Below are positions 6,353 to 14,158 of a stretch of DNA of 17,025 bases, piece after piece. The position numbers and the translations under genes were made by a program. The stretch's first letter is position 1. Each line of letters opens with the position of its first letter. Origin of the DNA: Candidatus Cloacimonadota bacterium. GTDB lineage: Bacteria > Cloacimonadota > Cloacimonadia > Cloacimonadales > TCS61. The DNA lies in assembly GCA_003647825.1 (NCBI GenBank), contig QMNP01000007.1:1-17025 (forward strand). Direction: 5' to 3'. The notes under the pieces were generated by a model, which saw nothing but the letters and a program-made list of their open reading frames with translations, made no database searches and was not told the origin of the DNA.

Positions 6353-7021
6353 ATGAAGGAAACCGATCTTTTCCCACCAGTAAAAAAATATCTTGAAGCA
6401 AACGGTTACACAGTTCGTGCTGAGGTAAAGAACTGTGATATAACTGCAACTAAAGATGATGAGCTCATTATAATTGAACTGAAACTAAATGTAAATATTC
6501 CTTTGTTGATCCAGGCTACCGACAGGCAAAGAGTTACTGATGCTGTTTATGTGGCAATTCCTCGACCAAGCAACCGCACTCAGAAAACACGTTGGAAAGG
6601 AGTGAGACATATTCTGCGCAGATTAGAGATCGGTTTAATTTTTGTGGATGTCGAATTGGATTTTGTAGAAGTGGTTTTTCATCCTATTCCATTTCAGCGC
6701 AGGAAGTATAAAAAGCGCAGAAAATCTGTATTAAAAGAAGCATCTCAGCGAAGAGAAAATCTAAATATCGGTGGTTCATCAAAACGTAAAGTCGTTACAG
6801 TTTACCGGCAAAACGCAATTAAGATCGCAGCATATTTACAGAAATCAGGACCAACTTCACCAAAAACTTTAAAGGAAATGGGAACGGGAGATAAAACGCT
6901 TTCTATTCTAGGAAAGAATTTTTATGGTTGGTTCCAGCGTGTGGATAGAGGAGTTTATGATATTACAGAAAATGGAAAAAAGGCATTATTAAAATATAAA
7001 GATCTCGTAGAGAAATTATAG
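6353..7021 (+). CDS. DUF2161-type PD-(D/E)XK phosphodiesterase-like protein
   Basis: 222 residues. The N-terminal half matches my memory of DUF2161: E-D-L-F-P-P-V-K..LE.NGY at 3-19, EVKNCDI (24-30) and IIIELKL (39-45), with Q54, D57 and R58 further on. D29, E42 and K44 are the plausible D...ExK catalytic set of the PD-(D/E)XK nuclease fold. A basic linker (about 120-150, many K/R) leads to a winged-helix-like C-terminal domain (about 155-222: KIAAYLQKSGPTSPKTLKEM...GVYDITENGKKAL), which would fit DNA binding. The substrate is not known for this family; nuclease activity is inferred from fold and residues. The ribosome site (AGGTTGAA) is weak. It converges with the methyltransferase gene, leaving 25 bp between stops. 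Confidence 0.8.
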   Translation: MKETDLFPPVKKYLEANGYTVRAEVKNCDITATKDDELIIIELKLNVNIPLLIQATDRQRVTDAVYVAIPRPSNRTQKTRWKGVRHILRRLEIGLIFVDVELDFVEVVFHPIPFQRRKYKKRRKSVLKEASQRRENLNIGGSSKRKVVTVYRQNAIKIAAYLQKSGPTSPKTLKEMGTGDKTLSILGKNFYGWFQRVDRGVYDITENGKKALLKYKDLVEKL

Positions 7022-7046
7022 ATGGTTTACCATTGTTGTGATCGGT

Positions 7047-7766
7047 TTAAGAATTATTTTTGTATGCCTGATGTATTGCTGCTACGCCGAACAGCATCTG
7101 TTGGAAAGTGACTTCCTGAAATCCTGCTACTTTCAAAATATCAACTAGTTCAGGCGCAGAATAAAACTTGGGAATGGTTTTAGAAAGATAAGAATAACCT
7201 GCCTTTGAACCGGAAATTCGACTTCCAACATGTTTTACGAAAAGTTTAATATAGAGATGAAATAATTTTCTTATCAAGATAAAAGATGGTTGGCTGGTTT
7301 CCAGATTCACGAAAAGTCCGCCCGGTTTTAAAACTCGATAAAATTCTTTGAAACTCTTAATCAATATATCTTTATTCAAATTAATATTACGTGTAGCAAA
7401 TGAGATGCTAATCACATCAATACTGGCATCAGGGAAAGGTAGTTCCTTTATGTCGGAAATTATAAATTCTATCTGTTTTGCTTCCGGTTTTTTGCGTGCT
7501 TCAATCAGCATCTCCGGTGAGAAATCTACAGCCATTACTTTTGTTCCTTCCGGTGCTGATCGGCTTAAATAAGCAGCAGTTTCTCCCGTGCCTGTGCACA
7601 TGTCAACCCAGCTTTTTCCACCATGCCCAGCAGCAATTCCGGCAGCTCGTTTTCGCCACAAGATATCAAATCCAAGTGTAAGAACGTGATTCGTAATTTC
7701 ATAGGTTTCAGGAACTTCCGAGAAGATCCGTTTTACAAAGTTCGTGTTCGATTTTATTGTAATCAA
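7047..7766 (-). CDS. UbiE/MenG-family SAM-dependent methyltransferase
   Basis: 239 residues, the normal size of UbiE/MenG. Motif I is VDMCTGTGETA (54-64) for S-adenosylmethionine, with acidic D81 after strand 2, D105 (SDIKELPFPD) and the family signature SIDVISISFATRN (115-127), then RVLKPGG (144-150) and the C-terminal GVAAIH. In known members it methylates demethylmenaquinone (or the ubiquinone precursor) at the membrane. No other quinone gene is in the window, so a different substrate is possible. The start is TTG at 7766-7764, directly abutting the TAA of the NYN gene with no spacer and no clear Shine-Dalgarno, implying coupled translation. It is the last of three minus-strand genes. Confidence 0.85.
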   Translation of the reverse strand: MITIKSNTNFVKRIFSEVPETYEITNHVLTLGFDILWRKRAAGIAAGHGGKSWVDMCTGTGETAAYLSRSAPEGTKVMAVDFSPEMLIEARKKPEAKQIEFIISDIKELPFPDASIDVISISFATRNINLNKDILIKSFKEFYRVLKPGGLFVNLETSQPSFILIRKLFHLYIKLFVKHVGSRISGSKAGYSYLSKTIPKFYSAPELVDILKVAGFQEVTFQQMLFGVAAIHQAYKNNS

Positions 7767-8516
7767 TTAATTAGTTCTTTTGGCTTTATTTCTCACATAT
7801 ATCAATTTAATGCTGCTTCGTGAGCTTTCGCGTTGTTCAATTTCAAATTTCTTAATTGATTTTATAAGTGGTGTAAGTTTTTGAAATCCGTAATTCCTGG
7901 AGTCGAAGTTAGGCTGTTTTTTTTGCAGAAGATTTCCCACATCTCCCAGAAAAGCCCAACCGTCATCATCAGCCAGATCCGAGATAGTTGAAGAAATCAG
8001 CTTTATTACTTTGGGTGTTACTTTGTCTATGCTGCTTTTCTGCGGAGATTTGCTCTTGGCGGCTTCTGATTCGTTTTCTTCTGCCATGTTTTTAAGGATC
8101 TCAATATATATAAATTTATCACAAGCCACAATAAATGGGTTCGGTGTTTTCTTTTCCCCAATGCCAAATACCATCATACCAGCTTCCCGCAACCTGGTTG
8201 CTAACCTGGTAAAATCGCTGTCGCTGGAAACCAGGCAGAAACCGTTCACTTTTTCAGAGTATAGAACATCCATTGCATCGATGATCATAGCAGAATCGGT
8301 GGCATTCTTGCCGGTAGTGTAGCCATATTGCTGGATGGGAGTAATAGCGTTTTCCAACAACACCTTTTTCCATTTTGAAAGTTTGGGATTCGTCCAGTCA
8401 CCATAAATTCTTTTAATGGTAGGGTTGCCGTATTTGGCTATCTCTTCCATCATCTCTTTTACATAAGCGGAGGGGATATTATCACCATCTATTAATACTG
8501 CCAATTTTAAATCCAT
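7767..8516 (-). CDS. NYN-domain putative RNase with C-terminal LOTUS (OST-HTH) domain
   Basis: 249 residues. The NYN/PIN-like domain (about 3-140) shows the acidic metal site: IDGDN (D10, D12), GKNATDSAMIIDAMD (D74, D80) and VSSDSDFTRLA (D99, D101), as in LabA/DUF88 proteins. After an acidic-to-basic linker (about 143-165), residues 170-243 form an OST-HTH/LOTUS fold (WAFLGDVGNLLQKKQPNF, YGFQKLTPLIKSI), an RNA-binding partner domain also found in eukaryotic MARF1 and Limkain. Together they predict an RNA-targeting endonuclease; target unknown. AAGGA lies 5-10 nt before the ATG at 8516. The gene abuts the methyltransferase gene downstream and lies 95 bp after the GNAT gene. Confidence 0.88.
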   Translation of the reverse strand: MDLKLAVLIDGDNIPSAYVKEMMEEIAKYGNPTIKRIYGDWTNPKLSKWKKVLLENAITPIQQYGYTTGKNATDSAMIIDAMDVLYSEKVNGFCLVSSDSDFTRLATRLREAGMMVFGIGEKKTPNPFIVACDKFIYIEILKNMAEENESEAAKSKSPQKSSIDKVTPKVIKLISSTISDLADDDGWAFLGDVGNLLQKKQPNFDSRNYGFQKLTPLIKSIKKFEIEQRESSRSSIKLIYVRNKAKRTN

Positions 8517-8611
8517 AATTTATCCTTTAAACACTTTTTTAATTTTATTCATATATTAAGGTTGTTTTTCTTGTATCCTAATTGTCAATAATTTTAAATT
8601 TTGCATTTGAC

Positions 8612-9061
8612 TTAATCGGGCTCAAGTCGTTTACCCAGGCTGGTTACCGCATCGGTATTGTAGCCAATACTATTATAAAACTCGATTACTCTAATGTTGG
8701 AAGTTCTAACCTGCAGATTAATCTTGGGACATCCAGCAGCAGAGAGCAATTCTTCTGCTTTTTGCATGATTTCAAGGGCATATCCTTTTCTCTGAAATTC
8801 CGGTGAAACTGCCAGATAATTTATCCAACCGCGATGTCCTTCATATCCTGCCATACAGGTTGCTATTAGCTCTCCACATATTTCTCCGATCAGGAACCAT
8901 TCCGGATTCACCTTAAGTTTTCTGTGTATATCTTTGATCGGATCATTTTGAGGAACAACTAACCCACAATCGATCCAGAGTTTAATGACCTGATCTTCAT
9001 CATCTGGAGTATAGGCTCGAATCTCTAATTTACTTATAGTTTTATTTTTTATTTTATCCAT
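8612..9061 (-). CDS. GNAT-family acetyltransferase, YpeA-like
   Basis: 149 residues, full length for the family. It resembles E. coli YpeA along its length: EIRAYTPDDEDQVIKLW, NDPIKDI.RK, AGYEGHRGWINYLAV, PEFQRKGYALEIMQKAE (acetyl-CoA loop Q90-R-K-G-Y-A95), CPKINLQV, and the C-terminal SLGKRLE. The acceptor is unknown; small molecules and protein N-termini are both possible for GNAT enzymes. The ATG at 9061 has no clear Shine-Dalgarno, and conserved sequence begins near residue 12, so a shorter or different start cannot be excluded. It is divergent from the glycosyltransferase-like gene across a 143-bp AT-rich gap that should hold both promoters. Confidence 0.88.
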   Translation of the reverse strand: MDKIKNKTISKLEIRAYTPDDEDQVIKLWIDCGLVVPQNDPIKDIHRKLKVNPEWFLIGEICGELIATCMAGYEGHRGWINYLAVSPEFQRKGYALEIMQKAEELLSAAGCPKINLQVRTSNIRVIEFYNSIGYNTDAVTSLGKRLEPD

Positions 9062-9204
9062 ATCAGAATTCTATCCATTTGATCAATGTTCTCTGTCAAA
9101 CGAATTTTTGCTTGCAGAAATACCCAGTAGAAATTAGATAAATTCTGTAGAATTTTAGAGGAATGAAATGCACTTGATAAGTAAAAGGAATTTGGAGAAA
9201 AGAA

Positions 9205-10065
9205 GTGATTCAAGAAGATAAGATCAAAGTATCGATTAATAGGGTAAAAAAAGAATATGATCTCGATTATTTTAAAGCAGATCGTGCCATTATTACAGCA
9301 CCTTTTGGCCAAAAATATTTTAACCAGACAATTAAAAGATTAACGGATTCGAAAGCTGTAAATAAACTTGCAAAAAAAAATAAAATCCTTGTTATCATTG
9401 TTACATCCAAAGAAACAAAATTAGCTGAATATCCTCGATGGCTAAAAGTTATACTGATAGATGAGATTCCCAATTGGCTGCCAGGAAATACTTACCAGAA
9501 TCGCTTCATTAAATGGGCAATTCCGCTGCTGTTTAAAAACATAAGAAGCAGCATCTGGCTTGATAGTGATGTAATTATTACAAATCGATCTTTGAAACTG
9601 GAAAAGCTATTTAGCAGAATTGAAAAACACAAATTTATTATAACAAAACATTCTTCCAGACAAAGCTGGCTCGATGAATATGAAGCAATTATTAAACTGA
9701 GGAGATGTCTGCATCCAGAAAAAGTTGAAAAACAAAAAGATTTTTTTGAATCAGTAAGTTTACCTTTCGATATTCCTGTTGTTCAGAGTAAAGTAATGGG
9801 CCGGGCACATAACTCTGATTTTGAAGCTTTATACCTGGAAGTTTTATCGCAGATTTTTAGGTTTAGCGAGCGTGATCAGCTGGGGATTATTTACGCAATG
9901 TTCAAAACGAAACTTCGACCAGTAATTCTACAGGAAGGAACCATGCTTTATACCTACTATAGCAAACAAATAAATATGAGTAGTGTATGTTTTGTTGAAA
10001 CTAATTCCCGCATGGGATATTGGTATCAGGATTATAGACGATTCTGGATTAGAATGTTGTTTTAG
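9205..10065 (+). CDS. DUF616/TOD1-like glycosyltransferase candidate
   Basis: 286 residues, cytoplasmic by sequence (no signal peptide or membrane segment). The central SSIWLDSDVIIT (115-126) gives a DxD metal/nucleotide-sugar motif (D120, D122), preceded by NRFIKWAIPLLF (99-110) and followed by SERDQLGIIYAMFK (221-234), a combination I associate with DUF616/TOD1-type glycosyltransferases. It would transfer a sugar to an unknown acceptor, perhaps in surface-polysaccharide synthesis; no other sugar gene is adjacent. GTG at 9205 is the start: GGAG (9194-9197) lies 7 nt upstream. The family assignment rests on motifs and order, so a related GT-A enzyme is the main alternative. Confidence 0.65.
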   Translation: MIQEDKIKVSINRVKKEYDLDYFKADRAIITAPFGQKYFNQTIKRLTDSKAVNKLAKKNKILVIIVTSKETKLAEYPRWLKVILIDEIPNWLPGNTYQNRFIKWAIPLLFKNIRSSIWLDSDVIITNRSLKLEKLFSRIEKHKFIITKHSSRQSWLDEYEAIIKLRRCLHPEKVEKQKDFFESVSLPFDIPVVQSKVMGRAHNSDFEALYLEVLSQIFRFSERDQLGIIYAMFKTKLRPVILQEGTMLYTYYSKQINMSSVCFVETNSRMGYWYQDYRRFWIRMLF

Positions 10066-10411
10066 TAATTTATACCAATTTCAATGGAATCTGATAAAAC
10101 TTATAAAAACAAATTATATGAATGTTAAATTAATTGGAGTATTGAACAGTATTTAATCTGAATTAAAATCATTACTTGATAATTAGACCCACTAAAATTA
10201 ATTGTAATAAAAGTTTAACTATACAATTTATATATAATACTTATTAATTCCTTGACTCACCAATTTAGAAATAAATTTTATTGCAACATGAAATTTAAGA
10301 AAATAAGCTCCGAACACCAAAGGATCACATCAAAAAAAGTAAAATTTATTCCGCACACGATAACGTTATATAAAAAAACGATTGTAATAATATAAATCTA
10401 AGGAGGTAATT
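10066..10411. other. AT-rich non-coding stretch upstream of etfB
   Basis: No frame with a ribosome site is present over these 346 bp. It should hold the promoter of the electron-transfer cluster. I see a TATAAT-like run (TATATAATAC, about 10230) without a -35 at proper spacing, a TTGACT (about 10253) without a good -10, and a perfect palindrome ATAACGTTAT at 10360-10369, about 40 bp before the start codon. None is strong enough to call as the promoter. Confidence 0.5.
10360..10369. promoter_or_regulatory. Palindrome ATAACGTTAT before etfB (possible operator)
   Basis: A perfect 10-bp palindrome sits 42 bp upstream of the etfB start codon, a typical operator distance. It is short and in AT-rich DNA, so it is only a candidate for control of the etf-hdr cluster. 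Confidence 0.25.
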
Positions 10412-11185
10412 TTGGACATTATTGTATGTATTAAACGTGTTCCGCAAACTGCAGAAGCAGAAGTGAAGATCGATTCTACCGGTAAGGATATCGAGAAAGA
10501 TCGTTTAACTTTCGATATGAATGAATCTGATACTTATGCCCTGGAAGAAGCTGCTTTGATGAAGGAAAAATTCGGTGGTGAGATCACTGTAATTTCTCTG
10601 GGTGATGAAGATGCAGAGGAAACTTTGCGGATTGCTCTGGCTAAAGGTGCAGATAATGCTATCAGGATCAAAGCTGAAGATTTTGATGAACTAGATGCCT
10701 TCCAGACTTCTCAAATTTTAAAATCAGTTATTAAAGACCTGAGTTATGATATTATCTTTACCGGTTGTATTTCCACGGATGATGCTTATTCGCAAATTGG
10801 TTTAACTCTGGCGGAACTGCTGGAAATTCCTCATGCAGCTCTGGTTATCGATTTTGACGCAAATGAAGATAGAGCAGATGTGCAGCGTGAACTGGAAGGC
10901 GGTCTTATTGAACATCTCGATGTTGCGCTTCCTGCCCTTTTTACAATCCAAACTGGAATAAATGAACCACGCTATGCTTCGCTCATTGCTATTCGAAGAG
11001 CAGCAAAAAAAGAGATCCAGGTTATTGGCAAAGATGAATTAGCCCAATCTGAATTTATCAGCAATTCCACTTTGGAAAAATTGTATGTTCCTCCCATTTC
11101 CAAACAAGTTGAAATTCTCGATGGTACAGCGGCAGAATCGTCAGCGAAACTTGCTGGAATTATTAAAGATAAAGGTTTACTTTAG
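10412..11185 (+). CDS. etfB: Electron transfer flavoprotein beta subunit
   Basis: 257 residues, normal for EtfB. Family marks are IVCIKRVP near the N-terminus, NESDTYALEEA (38-47), the signature QRELEGGLIEHLDVALPALFTI (158-179), which contributes to binding of the second nucleotide (AMP, or FAD in bifurcating forms), and NEPRYASL (184-191). With EtfA it takes electrons from acyl-CoA dehydrogenases in the cytoplasm. The start is TTG at 10412, 5 nt after a perfect AGGAGG (10401-10406). It is the first gene of the cluster, 9 bp before etfA. Whether this ETF is of the simple or the bifurcating type cannot be decided from the sequence by eye; the absence of an adjacent dehydrogenase leaves its partner open. 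Confidence 0.95.
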   Translation: MDIIVCIKRVPQTAEAEVKIDSTGKDIEKDRLTFDMNESDTYALEEAALMKEKFGGEITVISLGDEDAEETLRIALAKGADNAIRIKAEDFDELDAFQTSQILKSVIKDLSYDIIFTGCISTDDAYSQIGLTLAELLEIPHAALVIDFDANEDRADVQRELEGGLIEHLDVALPALFTIQTGINEPRYASLIAIRRAAKKEIQVIGKDELAQSEFISNSTLEKLYVPPISKQVEILDGTAAESSAKLAGIIKDKGLL

Positions 11186-11194
11186 GAGGAAGGT

Positions 11195-12163
11195 ATGTCT
11201 GGAATATATATATTAATTGAACATCGTCAGGACGAAATTAGAGATATAAGTTATGAACTTCTAGCTTATGGCAGAAAACTTGCCGAAGACAATAATACCA
11301 AAGTTACAGCTGTAATTCTTGGGTTTAATACAGAAAAAATTGTAGAAAAAATAGAATCTCAAGCTCACAAGATTATAGTATTCGATAATGAAGTTTTCAA
11401 AGAATTTAATGCTGAAACATATCAGATCGCACTTGCAGATCTGATTCGGAAAGATAATCCCTTTCTCTTTTTGATCGGGCATTCTGCTTTTGGAATGGAT
11501 CTGTGTCCAGCTTTGGCAACTCAACTGAATTTACCATTCACTACCGATTGTCTGGCAATAGAAATTGCTGATTCCAATCTGCGAGTTGTAAGACATATGT
11601 TTGATGGTAAATTAGCAGCAAAAGTATTGCTGCGGGAAAATTCATCTTATATGTTAACTCTTCGTGCCGGCTCTTTTTCAGCAGCTGAAAGTAGTTTGAA
11701 AGCGGAAATTATAAAGCTTGATTCACCTGTTTCAGAAGTTCCTGATTACCGCAAATTTCTGGAATACATCGAAGCTGTCGCCGGAGATGTGGATATTACC
11801 AAATCCGATATTGTGGTCGGAATTGGCAGAGGTATAAAAGAACAGGATAACCTGGCAATGATCGAAGAATTTGCTGCTTCCATTGGCGGAGTTGTTGCCT
11901 GCTCACGTCCCATTGTGGATGCCGATTGGCTTCCCAAAGACAGGCAGGTTGGTTCATCTGGAAAAGTGATAAAACCGAAACTATATATTGCGATAGGTAT
12001 TTCCGGTGCGTTCCAACACGTGGCAGGAATGAAAGGTGCCGAAACGATAGTTGCCATCAATAAAGATGCAAATGCACCCATCTTTCATGAAGCTGATTAT
12101 GGAATCGTAGATGACCTGTTTAAAGTAATTCCCGTGTTGAAAGAGAAAATTGCTGAATTGTAA
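11195..12163 (+). CDS. etfA: Electron transfer flavoprotein alpha subunit
   Basis: 322 residues, typical of EtfA. The N-terminal half is the Rossmann-like ETF domain. The C-terminal half carries the FAD-binding set: VGIGRGI (208-214), SRPIVDADW (237-245), QVGSSGK (251-257), LYIAIGISGAFQHVAGM (263-279), TIVAINKDANAPIF (284-297) and DYGIVDDLF. It lacks an N-terminal ferredoxin extension found in some anaerobic EtfA proteins. It forms the flavoprotein heterodimer with EtfB and passes electrons on, here most likely to the Hdr-like proteins encoded next. AGGAGG begins inside the etfB stop codon region and places the ATG 5-6 nt downstream. A 42-bp gap separates it from the HdrA-like gene. Confidence 0.96.
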   Translation: MSGIYILIEHRQDEIRDISYELLAYGRKLAEDNNTKVTAVILGFNTEKIVEKIESQAHKIIVFDNEVFKEFNAETYQIALADLIRKDNPFLFLIGHSAFGMDLCPALATQLNLPFTTDCLAIEIADSNLRVVRHMFDGKLAAKVLLRENSSYMLTLRAGSFSAAESSLKAEIIKLDSPVSEVPDYRKFLEYIEAVAGDVDITKSDIVVGIGRGIKEQDNLAMIEEFAASIGGVVACSRPIVDADWLPKDRQVGSSGKVIKPKLYIAIGISGAFQHVAGMKGAETIVAINKDANAPIFHEADYGIVDDLFKVIPVLKEKIAEL

Positions 12164-12205
12164 GAAATTAAACTTTGATAGAATTGTTAATTTTTGGGAA
12201 ATTAA

Positions 12206-14158
12206 ATGAATAAAACTGGAGTTTTCGTTTGTCATTGCGGTAAGAATATTAGTGCAACCGTTAATATAGAAAAGGTTGTAGAGGAAATCGGAAAAAATAA
12301 GAATGTAATTAGTTGTAAAGATTACAAATATATGTGCTCTGAACCAGGACAGAATTTGATCACGGATACGATTAAGTCAGATAAACTGGAACGAGTTGTT
12401 GTTGCCTGCTGTACACCTTCCCTGCATGAAGAAACTTTCAGGAAAGCAGCAGAAACAACCGGCATGAATCGCTATTTTCTGGAAATTGCCAATATCCGCG
12501 AGCAGTGCAGCTGGGTTCATTCTGATATGAACAAAGCTACTCCCAAAGCGATTTCCATAATCAACTCGGTGCTCGAAAAGATCAATCTGAACAATTCTCT
12601 TGATGCGATAAAAGTTCCGGTTACACAGAAAGCCTTGGTCATTGGCGGAGGAATTGCAGGAATTCAGGCTGCTCTTGATATTGCTAATTCCGGTTACAAA
12701 GTTACACTGGTAGAAAAAAATCCATCTATCGGTGGACATATGGCTCAGCTTTCTGAAACTTTTCCCACTTTAGATTGCTCACAATGTATCCTCACTCCGA
12801 AAATGGTAGATGCAGGAAAACACGAAAATATTGAGCTGCTTACATACTCTGAAGTAGAAAATGTATCAGGAACAATTGGAAATTTCAAAGTTAAGATCCG
12901 TAGAAAAGCTGCTTATGTGGATCATGATAAGTGCACAGGTTGTGGAGATTGTACAGAGAAATGTCCTACCAAAGTACTTTCCGAATTTGATGAAGGATTA
13001 GGCAAAAGGAAGGCAATTTATTCTCCCTTCCCTCAGGCTGTTCCTAATAAACCGGTTCTTGATAGCGACAACTGTCTTTATTTTCGATTTGACGGCAAAT
13101 GCGGTATCTGTCAGAAAACCTGTCTTCTGGATGCGATAGATTTTACTCAGCAGGATTCATTTGTGGAAGATGAATTTGGGGCGATCGTTCTGGCTACCGG
13201 ATACAATACTTATCCAAAAGAAAATTTCAGGGAATATGGTGCTGGAAAATATGAGGATGTGATCTCTGGTTTGCAGTTTGAGAGGATGGTTTCTGCTTCC
13301 GGTCCAACAGAAGGAGAAATTTTACGTCCATCGGATGGAAAAATTCCAAAGCGAATAGCATTTCTTTCCTGTATCGGTTCTCGCGATCCAGAACATCATA
13401 TGCCATATTGCTCGAAGATCTGCTGTATGTATAATGCCAAACATGCACATCTTTACAAACATCAGGTTCCTGATGGGGAAGCAATTGTTTTCAATATTGA
13501 TGTAAGAACGGCAGGGAAAGATTATGAAGAGTTTTTCACCAGGGTTAAAGATCATGAGAATGTTCTTTATATTCGCGGAAAACCAGCACGTGTCATCAAA
13601 GAAAAAGATAAGCTTGTTGTCTGGTCGTATAATACTCTCACCGGTAGAAAATTTAAGATTGTATGTGATATGGTCGTTTTGGCAACAGCCATCATTCCTA
13701 CAATGGAAGCTGTAGAGCTTTCCAGTAAACTTAGAATTCAAACGAATGAAAATGGATTTTTCAGTGAGATACATCCCAAATTAAGACCAGTAGAATCTAT
13801 GGTTCCCGGCTTTATGCTGGCTGGCTGCTGTCATTCTCCCAAAGATATTCCGGATACAGTTGCACAAGCTTCTGCGGCTGCTACCAAAGTATTGCAGATG
13901 TTTTCACAACCAGAGCTTTCACTTGATCCTCAAATTGCCATTGTGGACGAAGATGTTTGTTCCGGCTGCAAAATGTGCATTCCTGTTTGCCCCTATGAAG
14001 CAAGAGTTTTTAACGAGAGAAAAGGAGTAGTAGAAGTTAAAGAAGCGTTATGTGTAGGTTGTGGAAGTTGTGTCACGATTTGTCCATCTGGAGCAACGCA
14101 ACAGAAAAATCTGCAGGATACTCAGATAGCGAATATGATGGAGGCACTGCTTGGCTAA
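12206..14158 (+). CDS. HdrA-like flavo-iron-sulfur oxidoreductase
   Basis: 650 residues, the length of heterodisulfide reductase subunit A. The N-terminal domain (GVFVCHCGKNI; C9, C11, C44, C69, C101) is the HdrA-type iron-sulfur domain. FAD is bound by VIGGGIAGIQAA (145-156) and the later VLATGYNTYP and VVLATA strands; LDCSQC (189-194) follows. Ferredoxin motifs are C243/246/249/253, then C290 with C299/302/306, and the C-terminal pair C585/588/591/595 and C616/619/622/626. HdrA proteins are cytoplasmic hubs that branch electrons between flavin and ferredoxin-type carriers. In this cluster it probably links ETF and the HdrD-like protein to ferredoxin or NAD-linked partners; that is inference. 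The ATG has only a weak upstream GGGA. Its end overlaps the next gene by 8 bp. Confidence 0.93.
   Translation: MNKTGVFVCHCGKNISATVNIEKVVEEIGKNKNVISCKDYKYMCSEPGQNLITDTIKSDKLERVVVACCTPSLHEETFRKAAETTGMNRYFLEIANIREQCSWVHSDMNKATPKAISIINSVLEKINLNNSLDAIKVPVTQKALVIGGGIAGIQAALDIANSGYKVTLVEKNPSIGGHMAQLSETFPTLDCSQCILTPKMVDAGKHENIELLTYSEVENVSGTIGNFKVKIRRKAAYVDHDKCTGCGDCTEKCPTKVLSEFDEGLGKRKAIYSPFPQAVPNKPVLDSDNCLYFRFDGKCGICQKTCLLDAIDFTQQDSFVEDEFGAIVLATGYNTYPKENFREYGAGKYEDVISGLQFERMVSASGPTEGEILRPSDGKIPKRIAFLSCIGSRDPEHHMPYCSKICCMYNAKHAHLYKHQVPDGEAIVFNIDVRTAGKDYEEFFTRVKDHENVLYIRGKPARVIKEKDKLVVWSYNTLTGRKFKIVCDMVVLATAIIPTMEAVELSSKLRIQTNENGFFSEIHPKLRPVESMVPGFMLAGCCHSPKDIPDTVAQASAAATKVLQMFSQPELSLDPQIAIVDEDVCSGCKMCIPVCPYEARVFNERKGVVEVKEALCVGCGSCVTICPSGATQQKNLQDTQIANMMEALLG

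Noticed and set aside
8559..8588. Minus-strand promoter from TTGACA (complement of 8583-8588) for the NYN gene
   Set aside because: A plausible -10 (TAATAT) occurs only at a spacing of about 24 nt.
9049..9312. Minus-strand 87-aa frame in the divergent gap
   Set aside because: It overlaps both the GNAT start and the GTG-started gene, has no family resemblance and reads as low-complexity AT-rich translation.
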